From Psychrobacter pygoscelis (GTDB lineage: Bacteria; Pseudomonadota; Gammaproteobacteria; Pseudomonadales; Moraxellaceae), in assembly GCF_004335015.1 (NCBI RefSeq), contig NZ_RQRU01000001.1:248001-312000 (forward strand): DNA of 64,000 bases, in the 5' to 3' direction. The translations under genes and the position numbers were made by a program. Below, piece by piece: positions 46,201-54,612 of the stretch. The first letter of the stretch is position 1. Each line of letters opens with the position of its first letter. Below the pieces are notes generated by a model. The model worked only from the letters and a program-made list of their open reading frames with translations. It was not told where the DNA came from and searched no databases.

Positions 46201-48619
46201 TACCTTGCAAGCTACCAATAGCGTTTCTAACGCCACTGATACCACCCGTAAAACTATGTGTCTCTTGAGTTGTGCGGTCTATCTGGTCATCAAGTCCGCG
46301 CAGCTCTTGCTCTAGCCGCTGTATCTGCTCCTCTGTGATGCGCGTTATTCTGCGGATTTCCTCCGCAGGTCGTGTACTGTCGTTTTGAAACTCAGTCAAT
46401 GCACGTCGCATCTCGTTAATTTGATTAGTGACAGTGTCCGGTAGACGTGTGTTTGTCATGCGATAAATAGCATTGCGCGCAGCTTCAGCAGTGTCTGACG
46501 CACGATTCATAGCGCGTGACATCTCATTAGCCAAGTCAGTGCTAGCGCGTGATGCCCTGCCCAACTCTTGCTCTAGACGCTGCACACGCTCAGCAGCTTC
46601 TGCCAATTCCGCCGGACTTGCGCCAGTACGACTTAAGTCTAAAGCTGCCTGCTTTGCTTGCTCAAGCTCTTGCTCTAGCGCATTGGCAGCAGCTCGGGCT
46701 TCGGCAATATCGGCAGGTGTAGCACTTGTCTGACTTAGTGTTCGCGCTTCTGTTCGCGCTTCTCCCAATTCAGCTTTCAGAGCAGCAACACGCGCCTTAG
46801 CTTCGGCAATATCGGCAGGACTAGCATTAGTTTGACTTAGCTGACGGACTTCTTCACGAGCACTGTTAAGACTTTCTTTTAGCTGATTAACTTTGGCTTT
46901 CGCTTCTAGTAGCTCAGCAGGTGAGCCGCTAGTTTGATTAAGCTCACGCGCTTCAGTACGAGCTTCATTCAAGTCTTGACTAAGCGCTGTAACCTTAGCT
47001 CTAGCCTCAGCGATATCTTCGGGAGTGGCACTAGTTTGACTAAGATGCCTAACTTCTTCGCGAGTTGCGTCTAGCGTCGCCTTAAGTTCTTCAACTTTTG
47101 CTTTAGCAGTCGCAATATCAGCAGGACTTGCGCTAGTGTCGCTCAATTGGCGTACTTCGTTTTTAGCATCAGCTAAGCTTCGAGATAGTGCGTTAACCTG
47201 ATTTTTGGCTTCAGCAATATCTTCTGGCGTTCCGCGAGTCTGAGACAATAACTTAACGTGGTCTCTAGCTTCAGCGAGACTTAACGATAGGTTGTTGACC
47301 TCGTTTTTAGCATTGGCGATATCTTCGGGTGTGCCTTTAGTCTCACGTAGCCTTTTAACTTCGTCTCTTGTGCCCTCAATATACGATGTTAGCGCCCTGA
47401 CCTTGTTTTGAGCAGCTTCGATATCTTGTGGGCTTGCGTCACTATCTCGTAGAGATTTAACTGCCAATTTAGCAGCAGACAATTCATCTTTTAAGCTTGC
47501 AATCTTAGCTTTAGCGTTTTCAATGTCTTCTGGTGTGCCCTTAGTTTGCGATAGCTCTTTAACTTTGGCTTTAGCTGCATCAATGCTCAGACCAAAATCA
47601 TTGACTCTATTTTTAGCTTCCGCGATGTCTTGAGGTGTGCCGACTGTGCGCGATAATTGCTCGACTTTGGATTTAGCTTCGGTGATTGACGCTGCGAGAT
47701 TATCGACTTTGTTTTTAGCTTCGACAATCTGATCGGGAGTGCCGTTGGTTCTTGATAGCCGCTCGACTTTCAAGCGCGCTTCGTCGAGACTCAAGCTGAC
47801 ACTATCAATGCGTCCCTTGGCTTCGATAATGTCAGCAGGCGTACCATTAGTACGAGACAACCTTTCAACATTTAACCTTGCTTCGTCGACTGCGTTTGAT
47901 AGACTGTCGACTTTGGCTTTGGCTGCATCAATTTGTTCGGGAGTTCCGCGAGTTTGAGATAGCTGCTTAACCCTTGCGCGAGCTTCTGCCAAGCTGCTAC
48001 TAAGATTATCCACTTTGCCTTTTGCAGAGTCGATATCCTCAGGAGTGCCGCGTGTCTGCGACATCTGCACAATCTCTTGACGCGCTTCTGTAATGCTAGC
48101 ACCCAGTCTATCAACTTTAGCTTTTGCTTCTTCGATTTGTGCAGGTGTGCCGTTAGTACTGCTTAGTTGTTCAACTTTAAGTCGAGCTTCGGCTACTCTA
48201 GCAGTTAGATTATCAACTTTAGCAGCTGCCTCGGCTAACTGTGCAGGAGTAGCAGAGGTGCTACCAAGCCGCTCTACTTCTTGCTTGGCAACTCTCAACT
48301 GCTGTGCTAATCGCTCTGTGTGTAACGCTGATTGACGCATAGCGGCGTCTATTTGCTCTTGTGTCAATTGAGCGCCTGAACCCATGCTACGCAGCTGTTG
48401 CGCCGCTTGCTCAATCTCTGATGTCAGAGTGTTAGTGTCTACATTGCCAAGGCGACCCAATAAGTCGGCAGCTCTTGACGTATCGGCATTCATTGACTCG
48501 ACACGCTGACTGATAGTTCGCGTCATTTGACTAAATCGGTCACCTGCTTCGCGGACGTTTTGATTAAACGAGTCTGTTAGCATCTGCAATCTGACGCTAA
48601 AATCTAATTGATTTGCCAT
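43286..48619 (-). CDS. Phage tail tape measure protein with 17 x 34-residue repeats
   Basis: The 1777-residue protein has a helical N-terminus, then 17 tandem 34-residue units (about residues 120-697) of the form TxGTPxDIxxAKxKVxxLSxxLxEARxxVxxLSQ, predicted coiled coil. Residues about 820-1000 are the tape measure N-terminal domain (TSDAFKTLEARIKLATGEG, GVVRGEEFNSIMEQAPRLAQAMA), then hydrophobic and helical regions. It sets the length of the long non-contractile tail and passes through the tube. At about 0.15 nm per residue the tail would be near 270 nm (inference). Confidence 0.95.
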   Translation of the reverse strand: MANQLDFSVRLQMLTDSFNQNVREAGDRFSQMTRTISQRVESMNADTSRAADLLGRLGNVDTNTLTSEIEQAAQQLRSMGSGAQLTQEQIDAAMRQSALHTERLAQQLRVAKQEVERLGSTSATPAQLAEAAAKVDNLTARVAEARLKVEQLSSTNGTPAQIEEAKAKVDRLGASITEARQEIVQMSQTRGTPEDIDSAKGKVDNLSSSLAEARARVKQLSQTRGTPEQIDAAKAKVDSLSNAVDEARLNVERLSRTNGTPADIIEAKGRIDSVSLSLDEARLKVERLSRTNGTPDQIVEAKNKVDNLAASITEAKSKVEQLSRTVGTPQDIAEAKNRVNDFGLSIDAAKAKVKELSQTKGTPEDIENAKAKIASLKDELSAAKLAVKSLRDSDASPQDIEAAQNKVRALTSYIEGTRDEVKRLRETKGTPEDIANAKNEVNNLSLSLAEARDHVKLLSQTRGTPEDIAEAKNQVNALSRSLADAKNEVRQLSDTSASPADIATAKAKVEELKATLDATREEVRHLSQTSATPEDIAEARAKVTALSQDLNEARTEARELNQTSGSPAELLEAKAKVNQLKESLNSAREEVRQLSQTNASPADIAEAKARVAALKAELGEARTEARTLSQTSATPADIAEARAAANALEQELEQAKQAALDLSRTGASPAELAEAAERVQRLEQELGRASRASTDLANEMSRAMNRASDTAEAARNAIYRMTNTRLPDTVTNQINEMRRALTEFQNDSTRPAEEIRRITRITEEQIQRLEQELRGLDDQIDRTTQETHSFTGGISGVRNAIGSLQGMLAAAGLGIGVAEIIETSDAFKTLEARIKLATGEGAAFVTAFEGVKRIANETFSSIENTGELFARVTQSAEALGLAQSEVLGITQSINQAIKLSGGSAASADAAITQLIQGLQSGVVRGEEFNSIMEQAPRLAQAMAAGLGVTRGELRAMAADGKLTSEVVLRAVQSQADVITKEFDSLPITVGNAVAVMKNKLFDFIGNMDKTVDQSSKLAEAINSISSAMENMDPTTIDAINQTFNQLMTTVGSLWRTIADTYNGINEWIGILTNSADVASEKVGIITRTMQGVSIVLGTINDGLAAISIASNVVEGSISAWLSTLTLGLSKVTFGELSADLEAFAQRLAKNSSESYKKAEDAAMSFKSAAKAALDDAAKSNQDRLNEVAESATAAYQQMSQDGQASAEALEGAFAEMAKAQVKAHGEGALASLQALGAEQNLKVAIDETGKAIVEKMSDNEIAAASAETTAKNIDAAYSKLADTVGVGLSEGYREAKAAVLELSKNFDILSESGYQAGEVMVAALGDMVKKAKNTDELQDVISIWEDLGEQGRLTGEDLAAGLDLANERLDALTEGVNSVNEAYKLLGLTTRKEAAKQAEVYNQAYSMIVKDGEATAGQLIEAFKKTAKAQIAANGDVIDATTRAQAAQRGLTVSVDETGRVSFESMSKAARATNDAKPPVDRVKNSMFELSSAAGKAGNSMKNAADKAYRSYDKLKSKIDELKTAQAQLDAERKARNSAPESNQFGTKQGVEGFLKSAGLSSDEAAEQARKLYAKSGKRDGALNFGQLQGFRDGQRLSISDLQNFKTASQYLSDIAQREKVRQKSRLNGGKRDTDDDDSNKESSRRESNPAPYDSEEQKQQALRLYNKKLENLIEAKQKGASADDLRDYKEVLDNAANMLKELGVAVPQQQVLFDKIAQRTMSLSTPTLPEQTPQKTVQIEIKQGSKRINATVPENQENDWIDFAKKLGESRALAGY
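46529..48262 (-). repeat. 17 tandem 102-bp coding repeats in the tape measure gene
   Basis: Each unit encodes 34 residues starting near a T-x-G/A-T/S-P motif. Units are diverged in sequence but invariant in length: no unit has an insertion or deletion. A degenerate unit (GAQLTQEQIDAAMRQ) precedes the first. Confidence 0.93.
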
Positions 48620-48643
48620 TTGCTACCTCAAATTTTGGGCAAT

Positions 48644-48667
48644 AAAAAACCCTGCTCGGTGGCAGGG
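48644..48667 (-). terminator. Intrinsic terminator upstream of the tape measure gene
   Basis: CCCTGC (48650-48655) and GCAGGG (48662-48667) form the stem; the minus strand continues with TTTTTT. Confidence 0.8.
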
Positions 48668-48686
48668 CTGGGTTCTTCTATTTTGT

Positions 48687-48992
48687 CTAGACTTGCACAG
48701 GTTTTGGTAGCTTGCTTTGCTTGACGTGACGCTCACTAATGTAATACCTCTTAAAACCCTCAGTATCGACAAACACCACAGGCTTGGCTTTTGCTTTGCT
48801 CTTATCTTCAGACAATCCAACATAGGCAACGTTATCACCGTCTACACGCCTATCAACTAGCAATGCTGCTTGTACTGACAGTTTGTTAATTCTATCAATC
48901 CACTCACTGCCCCATAAATCAAAGGTTTTTGGGTAATGCTCTTTTGTAATAGGAGCAGCGATTAGCGCTAGGTCTTGTTGATTGATTGCCAT
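48687..48992 (-). CDS. Phage accessory protein, unknown
   Basis: The 101-residue soluble protein (MAINQQDLALIAAPITKEHYPKTFDLWG at its start, VFVDTEGFKRYYISERHVKQ near its end) has no recognised domain. It lies between the tail assembly chaperone and the tape measure gene and is followed by a terminator, so it may be an inserted accessory gene rather than a virion part. Confidence 0.6.
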   Translation of the reverse strand: MAINQQDLALIAAPITKEHYPKTFDLWGSEWIDRINKLSVQAALLVDRRVDGDNVAYVGLSEDKSKAKAKPVVFVDTEGFKRYYISERHVKQSKLPKPVQV

Positions 48993-49022
48993 AATTATTG
49001 CCTTATTGCCTTATGATATTGG

Positions 49023-49433
49023 TTAGATAAAATTACTACTCTTGTGGTAGCCGTTTAGCGTATAAGCACAAGTCGCATGTCCGCCAGTCATACCACCAAA
49101 ACCGTTTTCAGCACGATAATCAAAGCTGACGACTATCTCATCTCCGTTGTTTCTCACATTGTCCGGACTGTATGTCATGTCTAAAGATTTTGGGTTCTTA
49201 AGCGTTTTTTGTAGTCTTGTTTGACAGTCAGCCGACATAACTTCTGGTTTGAGTCTGTTTGCTTTTGCTGCGTCTAACTCATCTTGCACCCTTTGTGCTT
49301 GTCTAGCTTCCATTTCTGCCAACCCCTCGGGCGACATAGTAGAGTTGTTTAAATAAATCATAAGCCCAAAAAATACTACTGCAAATGCAATCAATGAGTA
49401 GTGTAAAGGCATGCCAAATAGTTGCTTTTTCAT
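49023..49433 (-). CDS. Phage-borne membrane-anchored periplasmic protein
   Basis: The ATG at 49433 is preferred over an in-frame GTG 12 bases upstream; neither has a clear ribosome site. One N-terminal membrane helix (YSLIAFAVVFFGLMIYL) is followed by a linker helix and a small Cys-paired domain (SADCQTRLQKTLKNPKSLDM ... RAENGFGGMTGGHATCAY) like a common family of small secreted host proteins with a CxxxLKxPxS start and FG-rich end. Possible lysogenic-conversion or exclusion gene, by position between tail genes. Confidence 0.6.
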   Translation of the reverse strand: MKKQLFGMPLHYSLIAFAVVFFGLMIYLNNSTMSPEGLAEMEARQAQRVQDELDAAKANRLKPEVMSADCQTRLQKTLKNPKSLDMTYSPDNVRNNGDEIVVSFDYRAENGFGGMTGGHATCAYTLNGYHKSSNFI

Positions 49434-49493
49434 AGTTTTAGCCACTGATACAATTTACTAAACTTTAGCTTATATACGACAAATCAGCAACAG

Positions 49494-50062
49494 TTAGCTG
49501 TTAATAAACTGCTCCCAATCCTTTTTTTCTACCTTTGATATTCTAAATGCTATCGCCATGTCTTTGATATTATCAGTGCGAGCGCGGGCAATTGCCTGCT
49601 GATAACCGCGCCAATCTCCAAATAACATATCGTCCACGTCAGCCGCGCTAAACCCTAATTTTGCGAATTTAAGTAAGCTGTCGTACCAAGTGTATTGAGT
49701 TGCTTGCCGATTTGGATCAGGGGCGTGAAAATCTGTGTCAAAAAAAAATCCCCCGAATGGGAGATCAATGTTTGCATGACATGTAAAAACTCTAACGGCT
49801 CAAGCTCTCGGTAAAAGCTGGGCGGTTTGTCTGTCAAGATAGCAGCAAGCATCACCGCATTATCTGAAAAGCTGCTAATCAGTCCTAGCAAGTCACCGTT
49901 AGACACTGTGTTATGAGCGTTTACGATATTCTCAAATTCTTTGACAAACGGCTGAAATGCGCGTGTAACCTCGGGCAGATTGCCCATTTTGACGCGCTTA
50001 ATCTCAATATCTTGACTGTTAACAGTGATGCTTGTCGATGTTTTGTCTTTGATATCCGTCAT
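49494..50062 (-). CDS. Tail assembly chaperone, -1 frameshift product (GT-like)
   Basis: The zero frame from 50062 reaches GAT TTT TTT TTG within GGGGGA plus nine T residues (49740-49748). A slip of -1 there continues for 82 more codons in a well-conserved-looking frame (WYDSLLKFAKLGFSAADVDDMLFGDWRG ... KKDWEQFINS) to a TAA at 49494-49496, giving 189 residues. This matches the lambda G/GT system, in which the extended form recruits the tape measure protein. Without frameshifting the downstream coding stretch has no start of its own. Confidence 0.82.
49655..50062 (-). CDS. Tail assembly chaperone, zero-frame product (G-like)
   Basis: The unshifted product has 135 residues, of which the first 107 are shared with the frameshift form. 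It is acidic-helical (VTRAFQPFVKEFENIVNAHNTV, ELEPLEFLHVMQTLISHSGDFF), as usual for chaperones that coat the tape measure protein. The last 28 residues after the slip site look non-coding in style, which supports a frameshift. Its ATG overlaps the upstream gene stop. Confidence 0.82.
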   Translation of the reverse strand: MTDIKDKTSTSITVNSQDIEIKRVKMGNLPEVTRAFQPFVKEFENIVNAHNTVSNGDLLGLISSFSDNAVMLAAILTDKPPSFYRELEPLEFLHVMQTLISHSGDFFLTQIFTPLIQIGKQLNTLGTTAYLNSQN

Positions 50063-50292
50063 ACTTCAATCTCTGTGTAATCCAAATTTGGAGCTTGTCC
50101 GATAATTTGAGAGCCTTTAATAAACACCTTGCTGCCTGTCTCGTAACTACCTTGACCTTGCACATCAGTATAATTACCGCTTGACATCTCAACCGTATAT
50201 TTAGTCTCTGTGCGGTCTCTGACTGTTGCTATTTGCTGAGCGTCGCCACGGGTTGCATCAGTAAACAGCTTCCACAAATTACCCATTGCCAT
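50059..50292 (-). CDS. Small phage tail-region protein
   Basis: The 77-residue protein is mostly beta-strand in style (VRDRTETKYTVEMSSGNYTDVQGQGSYETGSKVFIKGSQIIGQAPNLDYTEIEV), with a small OB- or SH3-like pattern. It overlaps both neighbours by one to four bases. Tail accessory role inferred from position only. Confidence 0.7.
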   Translation of the reverse strand: MAMGNLWKLFTDATRGDAQQIATVRDRTETKYTVEMSSGNYTDVQGQGSYETGSKVFIKGSQIIGQAPNLDYTEIEV

Positions 50293-52214
50293 TAGACCAC
50301 CTCCTTGTCAAAATGACGCTCAACATCAATGGATTGCTCAATCAATAGTGACTCATTGCTGCTTAATTTGCCCGATATGCTTGTGCCTCGGACCATGCCT
50401 ACCCATGACTCACCATCATTGACTCTAACTAGCGTTGATGGGGTCAGTAGTCCAATGCTGCTATGCATTGGCAGGGTTAGCCCAATGTTGCCGATATCGC
50501 CAGTGTCACTAAGCACACACTGACCACGATGACGTGCCACTGCTGCATCTGTGATGAGGTCGCTAACTACTTGATTAGACGTATAACCGCCCGATGTACC
50601 TGTGCGCCTTACAAGCGCTGCTACACTCCCCTCACGCTCACCTGACACCATGACGCCATTGTAGCGCGGCTTTTGTACACGATTGCGGCTGCGGCTTGTT
50701 ATTAACTGCTCGGGGATGGTGATGCTCGGGTCTTGTGCCGCCCACTCCCACGACGGTATTGGGTAGTTGCTCAGCACTCGGATAACGTCTTGCGAGGGAT
50801 GCGAGTTAATAAAACCACCTGCCGCTTCTGCAATCCATTGCAAACTATTAATAGGCGTCCTGTGCGAGTAGCTGTAAGTATTAGCCGGAACGTTCCATCC
50901 AAGCTCGCTAACAAGCTGCCAATCGAGCGTAAAACCCGACGGTATACTATCGCGATTAAGCTCATCGTTAGCTATCTGACGCGCCGTCATGGACATCGTG
51001 TATTTGTAACCCCGATGCTGAGCAAACGGATAGGCAAGCCTTGACGCTCGGCTCTTGCCTTTGATAGTTAGACTCGCATCATTAAACTGTGCGTTGTCAT
51101 CGCAAGCATCTAATATAAAGCGCCATGTCTGATTGTTGACTGATAACTCTACCTCGATCTCAGACTCATTGGTAATATCGACTTTTGATAGTTCATTGAT
51201 TGGTACATTTGCACTAAACGACCAACAGTAACTATTGTTATCAATGCCGACATTAAAGCTCAACATCTTAATCTCATCGCCGGTATCTGTGCGAGTGAGC
51301 AATAAATCGTTAATCACAAATATAACTCCTGAGCCAAATGGCGACGTGTTACCTGTATCTTGATATTGACAACCAATACCAAAGTTTAGTAGTGCGCTTG
51401 AGTCAACCCATGGACACTCAAAGTTAAGCAAGGTTGAGCCTTGATAGGAGTTATCACTGTCAATAACAACCACATGAGACGCAGCCCAAGGCGGAATCTT
51501 AGCTGTCTCAAGACCGGACCGCTTAACAATAGCATCAAATCTAGCTGGTAATACGCGATGTGAGTCGCTTCTGCCTATTGCCGCTGCTGTCTCGATAGCA
51601 TATCGCTGACGCTGTGCTAATAAATGCATAGTCTCAGCACTTGCAGACTTAACTCTGCCAATTAGCCGTCCAGTCTCAGTAGTAATTAATCGCTTGTGAC
51701 TAATAAACCTAACTGTCTCATTGATGCTGCGCTTGATATTGCCAATGAGTCTTGATTGCTCAGCGCGTACCACAGATTTTATCGATAGATATCTAGTGGC
51801 CTCAAAATCTATAACGATATTATTAGTAACTATCTGAGATGACTTAAAACACACTCTGTCATCAATAAACAATGCTGTTGCGGCGTCATAATCGCTACTA
51901 ACTGCACTACTCATTAATCTGCTAGACTCAATACCACCTTGCTTGTCACAAGTAGCACCTCTAAACACGTTAGCATCATAAGACACTGTGCTAGACAACT
52001 GAGCGTTTAAGTCGTAGATGATATTTGCTGTGGCGCTAACGACTGGTCTTTTAGCTGTGCCTGAGACGCTTGCAATAACAACGATTGTCGCAGCAACAAT
52101 AGCATTAACTGTGGGAGCGCTACCTGTCGCATCTTTACCAAACTCAAGTAATGATGACGGCTCATAAGGCTCTGTAAAATTTAAGGTGGTGCTAGGGGTG
52201 TAGTCCGTCATCAT
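50292..52214 (-). CDS. Phage tail protein, possible hub/tip component
   Basis: The 640-residue protein has a repetitive N-terminal half and a C-terminal 350-residue part with features of hub proteins: SFNVGIDNNSYCWSFSANVP, SLTIKGKSRASRLAYP, NSLQWIAEAAGGFI, and the late VRVNDGESWVGMVRGTSI motif like the GpD/gp44 family. The pattern LNFxxPxxxSxLLxFG occurs twice (residues 12-25 and about 265-280). Structural role is inferred. Confidence 0.7.
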   Translation of the reverse strand: MMTDYTPSTTLNFTEPYEPSSLLEFGKDATGSAPTVNAIVAATIVVIASVSGTAKRPVVSATANIIYDLNAQLSSTVSYDANVFRGATCDKQGGIESSRLMSSAVSSDYDAATALFIDDRVCFKSSQIVTNNIVIDFEATRYLSIKSVVRAEQSRLIGNIKRSINETVRFISHKRLITTETGRLIGRVKSASAETMHLLAQRQRYAIETAAAIGRSDSHRVLPARFDAIVKRSGLETAKIPPWAASHVVVIDSDNSYQGSTLLNFECPWVDSSALLNFGIGCQYQDTGNTSPFGSGVIFVINDLLLTRTDTGDEIKMLSFNVGIDNNSYCWSFSANVPINELSKVDITNESEIEVELSVNNQTWRFILDACDDNAQFNDASLTIKGKSRASRLAYPFAQHRGYKYTMSMTARQIANDELNRDSIPSGFTLDWQLVSELGWNVPANTYSYSHRTPINSLQWIAEAAGGFINSHPSQDVIRVLSNYPIPSWEWAAQDPSITIPEQLITSRSRNRVQKPRYNGVMVSGEREGSVAALVRRTGTSGGYTSNQVVSDLITDAAVARHRGQCVLSDTGDIGNIGLTLPMHSSIGLLTPSTLVRVNDGESWVGMVRGTSISGKLSSNESLLIEQSIDVERHFDKEVV

Positions 52215-52223
52215 TTACCCCCG

Positions 52224-52568
52224 TCAAATTTGTATAGTTAAACTCGTAATGCTGACATAGCCGCCCTTGTAGACTGCCGAGTTGTCTAAAATCATATCTG
52301 TGCCAATTGTCAGTAATGCCACCTCAATACTATTGCCATTAAATAACTTAGCTGTAGTAGGCGTTGCAGATGCTGTTGCTAATACCTGTTTAGGCAAGTT
52401 AAAAGTTAATTTACCACTTGTTATACTGTCATCAATCGGATTTGGCATCTCAAAAGTAGCGACTGCATCATCATCGGCATAAATAACTAAGGATGCATTA
52501 GCACCCTCGTTTAATTTATCAGCCAAGCCTTGCAGCATCGCGTTTTTAGCGTCATCAGTAAGCATCAT
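52224..52568 (-). CDS. Phage tail-region protein, unknown
   Basis: The 114-residue protein has a helical start (MMLTDDAKNAMLQGLADKLNEG) then beta-strand repeats (SLVIYADDDAVATFEMPNP, KLTFNLPKQVLATASATPTTAKLF). It overlaps the LamG gene stop by 4 bases. Small companion of the tail-tip genes; no family recognised. Confidence 0.68.
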   Translation of the reverse strand: MMLTDDAKNAMLQGLADKLNEGANASLVIYADDDAVATFEMPNPIDDSITSGKLTFNLPKQVLATASATPTTAKLFNGNSIEVALLTIGTDMILDNSAVYKGGYVSITSLTIQI

Positions 52569-53470
52569 GTTTTCGTTCTCACCATATCCTGTATAACAGC
52601 ATTAAAATCGCGCTCATGATCAATAGATACAATGTAGTACTCAGTATTTGGTCGCAAGTTGTCTAGTCGATAATTACCCTCATCATCTGACCATGTTACT
52701 GCTATCAGCTCATTAGTACTCCGATGATAGGCGCATACTTTACGAGACACTGGCACTCCAAGCTCAAGCACTTTGTCTGTAATAACGCCATTGTAGTTAG
52801 ATGGCACTATTTTACCTGTGGAGAGAGTGCTAGCTACTGCTAAGTCTTGTTGTTCATAGTTAATATACTTTGGCGTAAAATTGTCTGTGTACTTAACATC
52901 GTCCCAGATTATTAACTGATGTAGATAAGTATATGCAAAGTTGTTTGGCTGGTTATTAAAATTAGCATATCCAAAAGTCAAGGCTTCGGGCATGGTAATC
53001 CCATGTTCTAGTTTTTCAGACTTAAACAAAACACCGTTAACATAAAGTGCTTTGTTGGCCCCATCCATCACCCATGCAAAATGCACAGGCGTATCATGAG
53101 GGACGGCGTCATAGACTGGGTAGTCTCGCTCGCCATCGCCGGTCGGAAAAACAAACCCACCTCTATCGTAATGAAGTCCTAAATAAAATCCTTTTTCCCA
53201 AGTGTTTTTAGCCAGTCCTCCAATTAAATACTGCCCCCCGTTTGTACGGGCGCTTGGTTGATAAACCCAACCCTCTATTGTCATTTTTTTACTATCTACT
53301 GGAATCCGGCGATCAATTCGCCATTTAGCTGCGGTATCTCCGTCCAGATTGTAATAGTAATGACCATCAATAATGTTGACGCGATTTAAGTTTGATGGCA
53401 GTAAACGAGCATGACTGGACAAGTCTCTCAACCCATACTCTCCTGCTTGCACTAACAATAATGACTGCAT
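52565..53470 (-). CDS. LamG-domain phage virion protein
   Basis: The 301-residue protein has a concanavalin-like/LamG domain (about 60-210: KMTIEGWVYQPSARTNGGQYLIGG, HFAWVMDGANKALYVNGVLF, LHQLIIWDDVKYTDNFTP) and a C-terminal beta-sandwich like carboxypeptidase regulatory domains (VSRKVCAYHRSTNELIAVTWSDDEGNYRLDNLRPNTEYYIV). Both are common on phage tail fibres, where they bind glycans. It probably takes part in host recognition. Confidence 0.78.
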   Translation of the reverse strand: MQSLLLVQAGEYGLRDLSSHARLLPSNLNRVNIIDGHYYYNLDGDTAAKWRIDRRIPVDSKKMTIEGWVYQPSARTNGGQYLIGGLAKNTWEKGFYLGLHYDRGGFVFPTGDGERDYPVYDAVPHDTPVHFAWVMDGANKALYVNGVLFKSEKLEHGITMPEALTFGYANFNNQPNNFAYTYLHQLIIWDDVKYTDNFTPKYINYEQQDLAVASTLSTGKIVPSNYNGVITDKVLELGVPVSRKVCAYHRSTNELIAVTWSDDEGNYRLDNLRPNTEYYIVSIDHERDFNAVIQDMVRTKT

Positions 53471-54612
53471 TAGACATCCCCCAAGCTAAATGCCAATTGA
53501 TAAGGTTGCCCAATGTTGACTATCTTGTATCTTGCGCTCTGATGCTTGACAATATGAGATGATAGTTTCATGTTGTCAGCAAATGGCACTATGCCAACAC
53601 CCTCGAAAACACCTGAGACTGGTCCGCTACTGTCGCCTTGATATATTGGTGACTGCAAAAGAATATCTGTTAGATAATGCTCTGTGTAGCTCACTAAATG
53701 TGTAGCAAAAACCCGACCGTAATTTTTTAAATAAGGAGCTGATGAATTATTATCGCTTTCCGCGAATGTGAAATGCGGATAGCCGATTTGCGAGCCTATG
53801 CCAAACCCACTTCTTGCAACGAGAGTTTGGAATTTTTGCACCCCAAAATCAACTAAAGGCACACCCAAAACAGCACCCAAGTTGTTATTGGTGACATCTG
53901 CATAGGGATAGCTAATGAGCCAAAAGCTACTTTTATTACCCACAATTATATAGTCCCTAACTCCATCAGGATTTGTGGTAGAGCCTCTATCGGGACTTGT
54001 GGAGTACGGACTTGCATAATACCATTTGAACCAGCCATTACTACGACCCGATATTGTTTCCCGATTTTGCTCAGGGTATGAAGAGTTGTATGGAGATTGC
54101 CAATCGGCATTATCAAAGCTTGTCATGTTTGCACATATCTCAACAGTCGCAAATTTAGCAGCACTTGCACTTGTGCCCTCTAGCTTTGTGTCATCAACTC
54201 GTAAAAATGCAGGATAACGTGGGTCTGATGACTGATAGCATGTGCGGCCCTCACTGGCAAAGTGCTGCGTCCAGCCAAGCGGAGCATAGCGCACTGATAG
54301 ACCTTGCTCATCAACCACAGAGTCGGACTTAAAGCTAATTGTTGTCGTGCTCACGCTTGTTACTCTAAACTCTTTGTCTTGCAGGCCTGCTTGTGTAGAG
54401 CCAACAACATCAACCACGCTGTCAATTAAAAACCCATGCCCATTTTGCAGTGTTAACGTACAAATGCCATCGCTATAACTAATAGATGTTACTGGCTGAC
54501 TATTGCAACCGTCTACCAAAATAGCATTTAGCATTTTAACTAAATCACCCTGCGTGTTTGTAATAACGGGGATTTTATTGCCCATTAATTTACTATCAAA
54601 CCATTTAATCAT
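53470..54612 (-). CDS. Phage virion protein, unknown
   Basis: The 380-residue beta-rich protein starts MIKWFDSKLMGNKIPVITN and has an N-terminal SH3/Ig-like stretch (VTSISYSDGICTLTLQNGHGFLIDSVVDVVG). Later segments are rich in Tyr, Ser and Gly. It lies between the large tail protein and the LamG protein with one-base and 4-base overlaps. It is probably a tail-tip or fibre component. No domain identified. Confidence 0.72.
   Translation of the reverse strand: MIKWFDSKLMGNKIPVITNTQGDLVKMLNAILVDGCNSQPVTSISYSDGICTLTLQNGHGFLIDSVVDVVGSTQAGLQDKEFRVTSVSTTTISFKSDSVVDEQGLSVRYAPLGWTQHFASEGRTCYQSSDPRYPAFLRVDDTKLEGTSASAAKFATVEICANMTSFDNADWQSPYNSSYPEQNRETISGRSNGWFKWYYASPYSTSPDRGSTTNPDGVRDYIIVGNKSSFWLISYPYADVTNNNLGAVLGVPLVDFGVQKFQTLVARSGFGIGSQIGYPHFTFAESDNNSSAPYLKNYGRVFATHLVSYTEHYLTDILLQSPIYQGDSSGPVSGVFEGVGIVPFADNMKLSSHIVKHQSARYKIVNIGQPYQLAFSLGDV

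Noticed and set aside
46026..48335. Plus-strand frames opposite the tape measure repeats
   Set aside because: They are shadows created by the repeated codons and have no independent support.
43286..48619. The 102-bp repeats as a CRISPR-like or satellite array
   Set aside because: Units are in frame, diverged at the third codon position and encode a coiled coil in a tape measure protein; there are no spacers.
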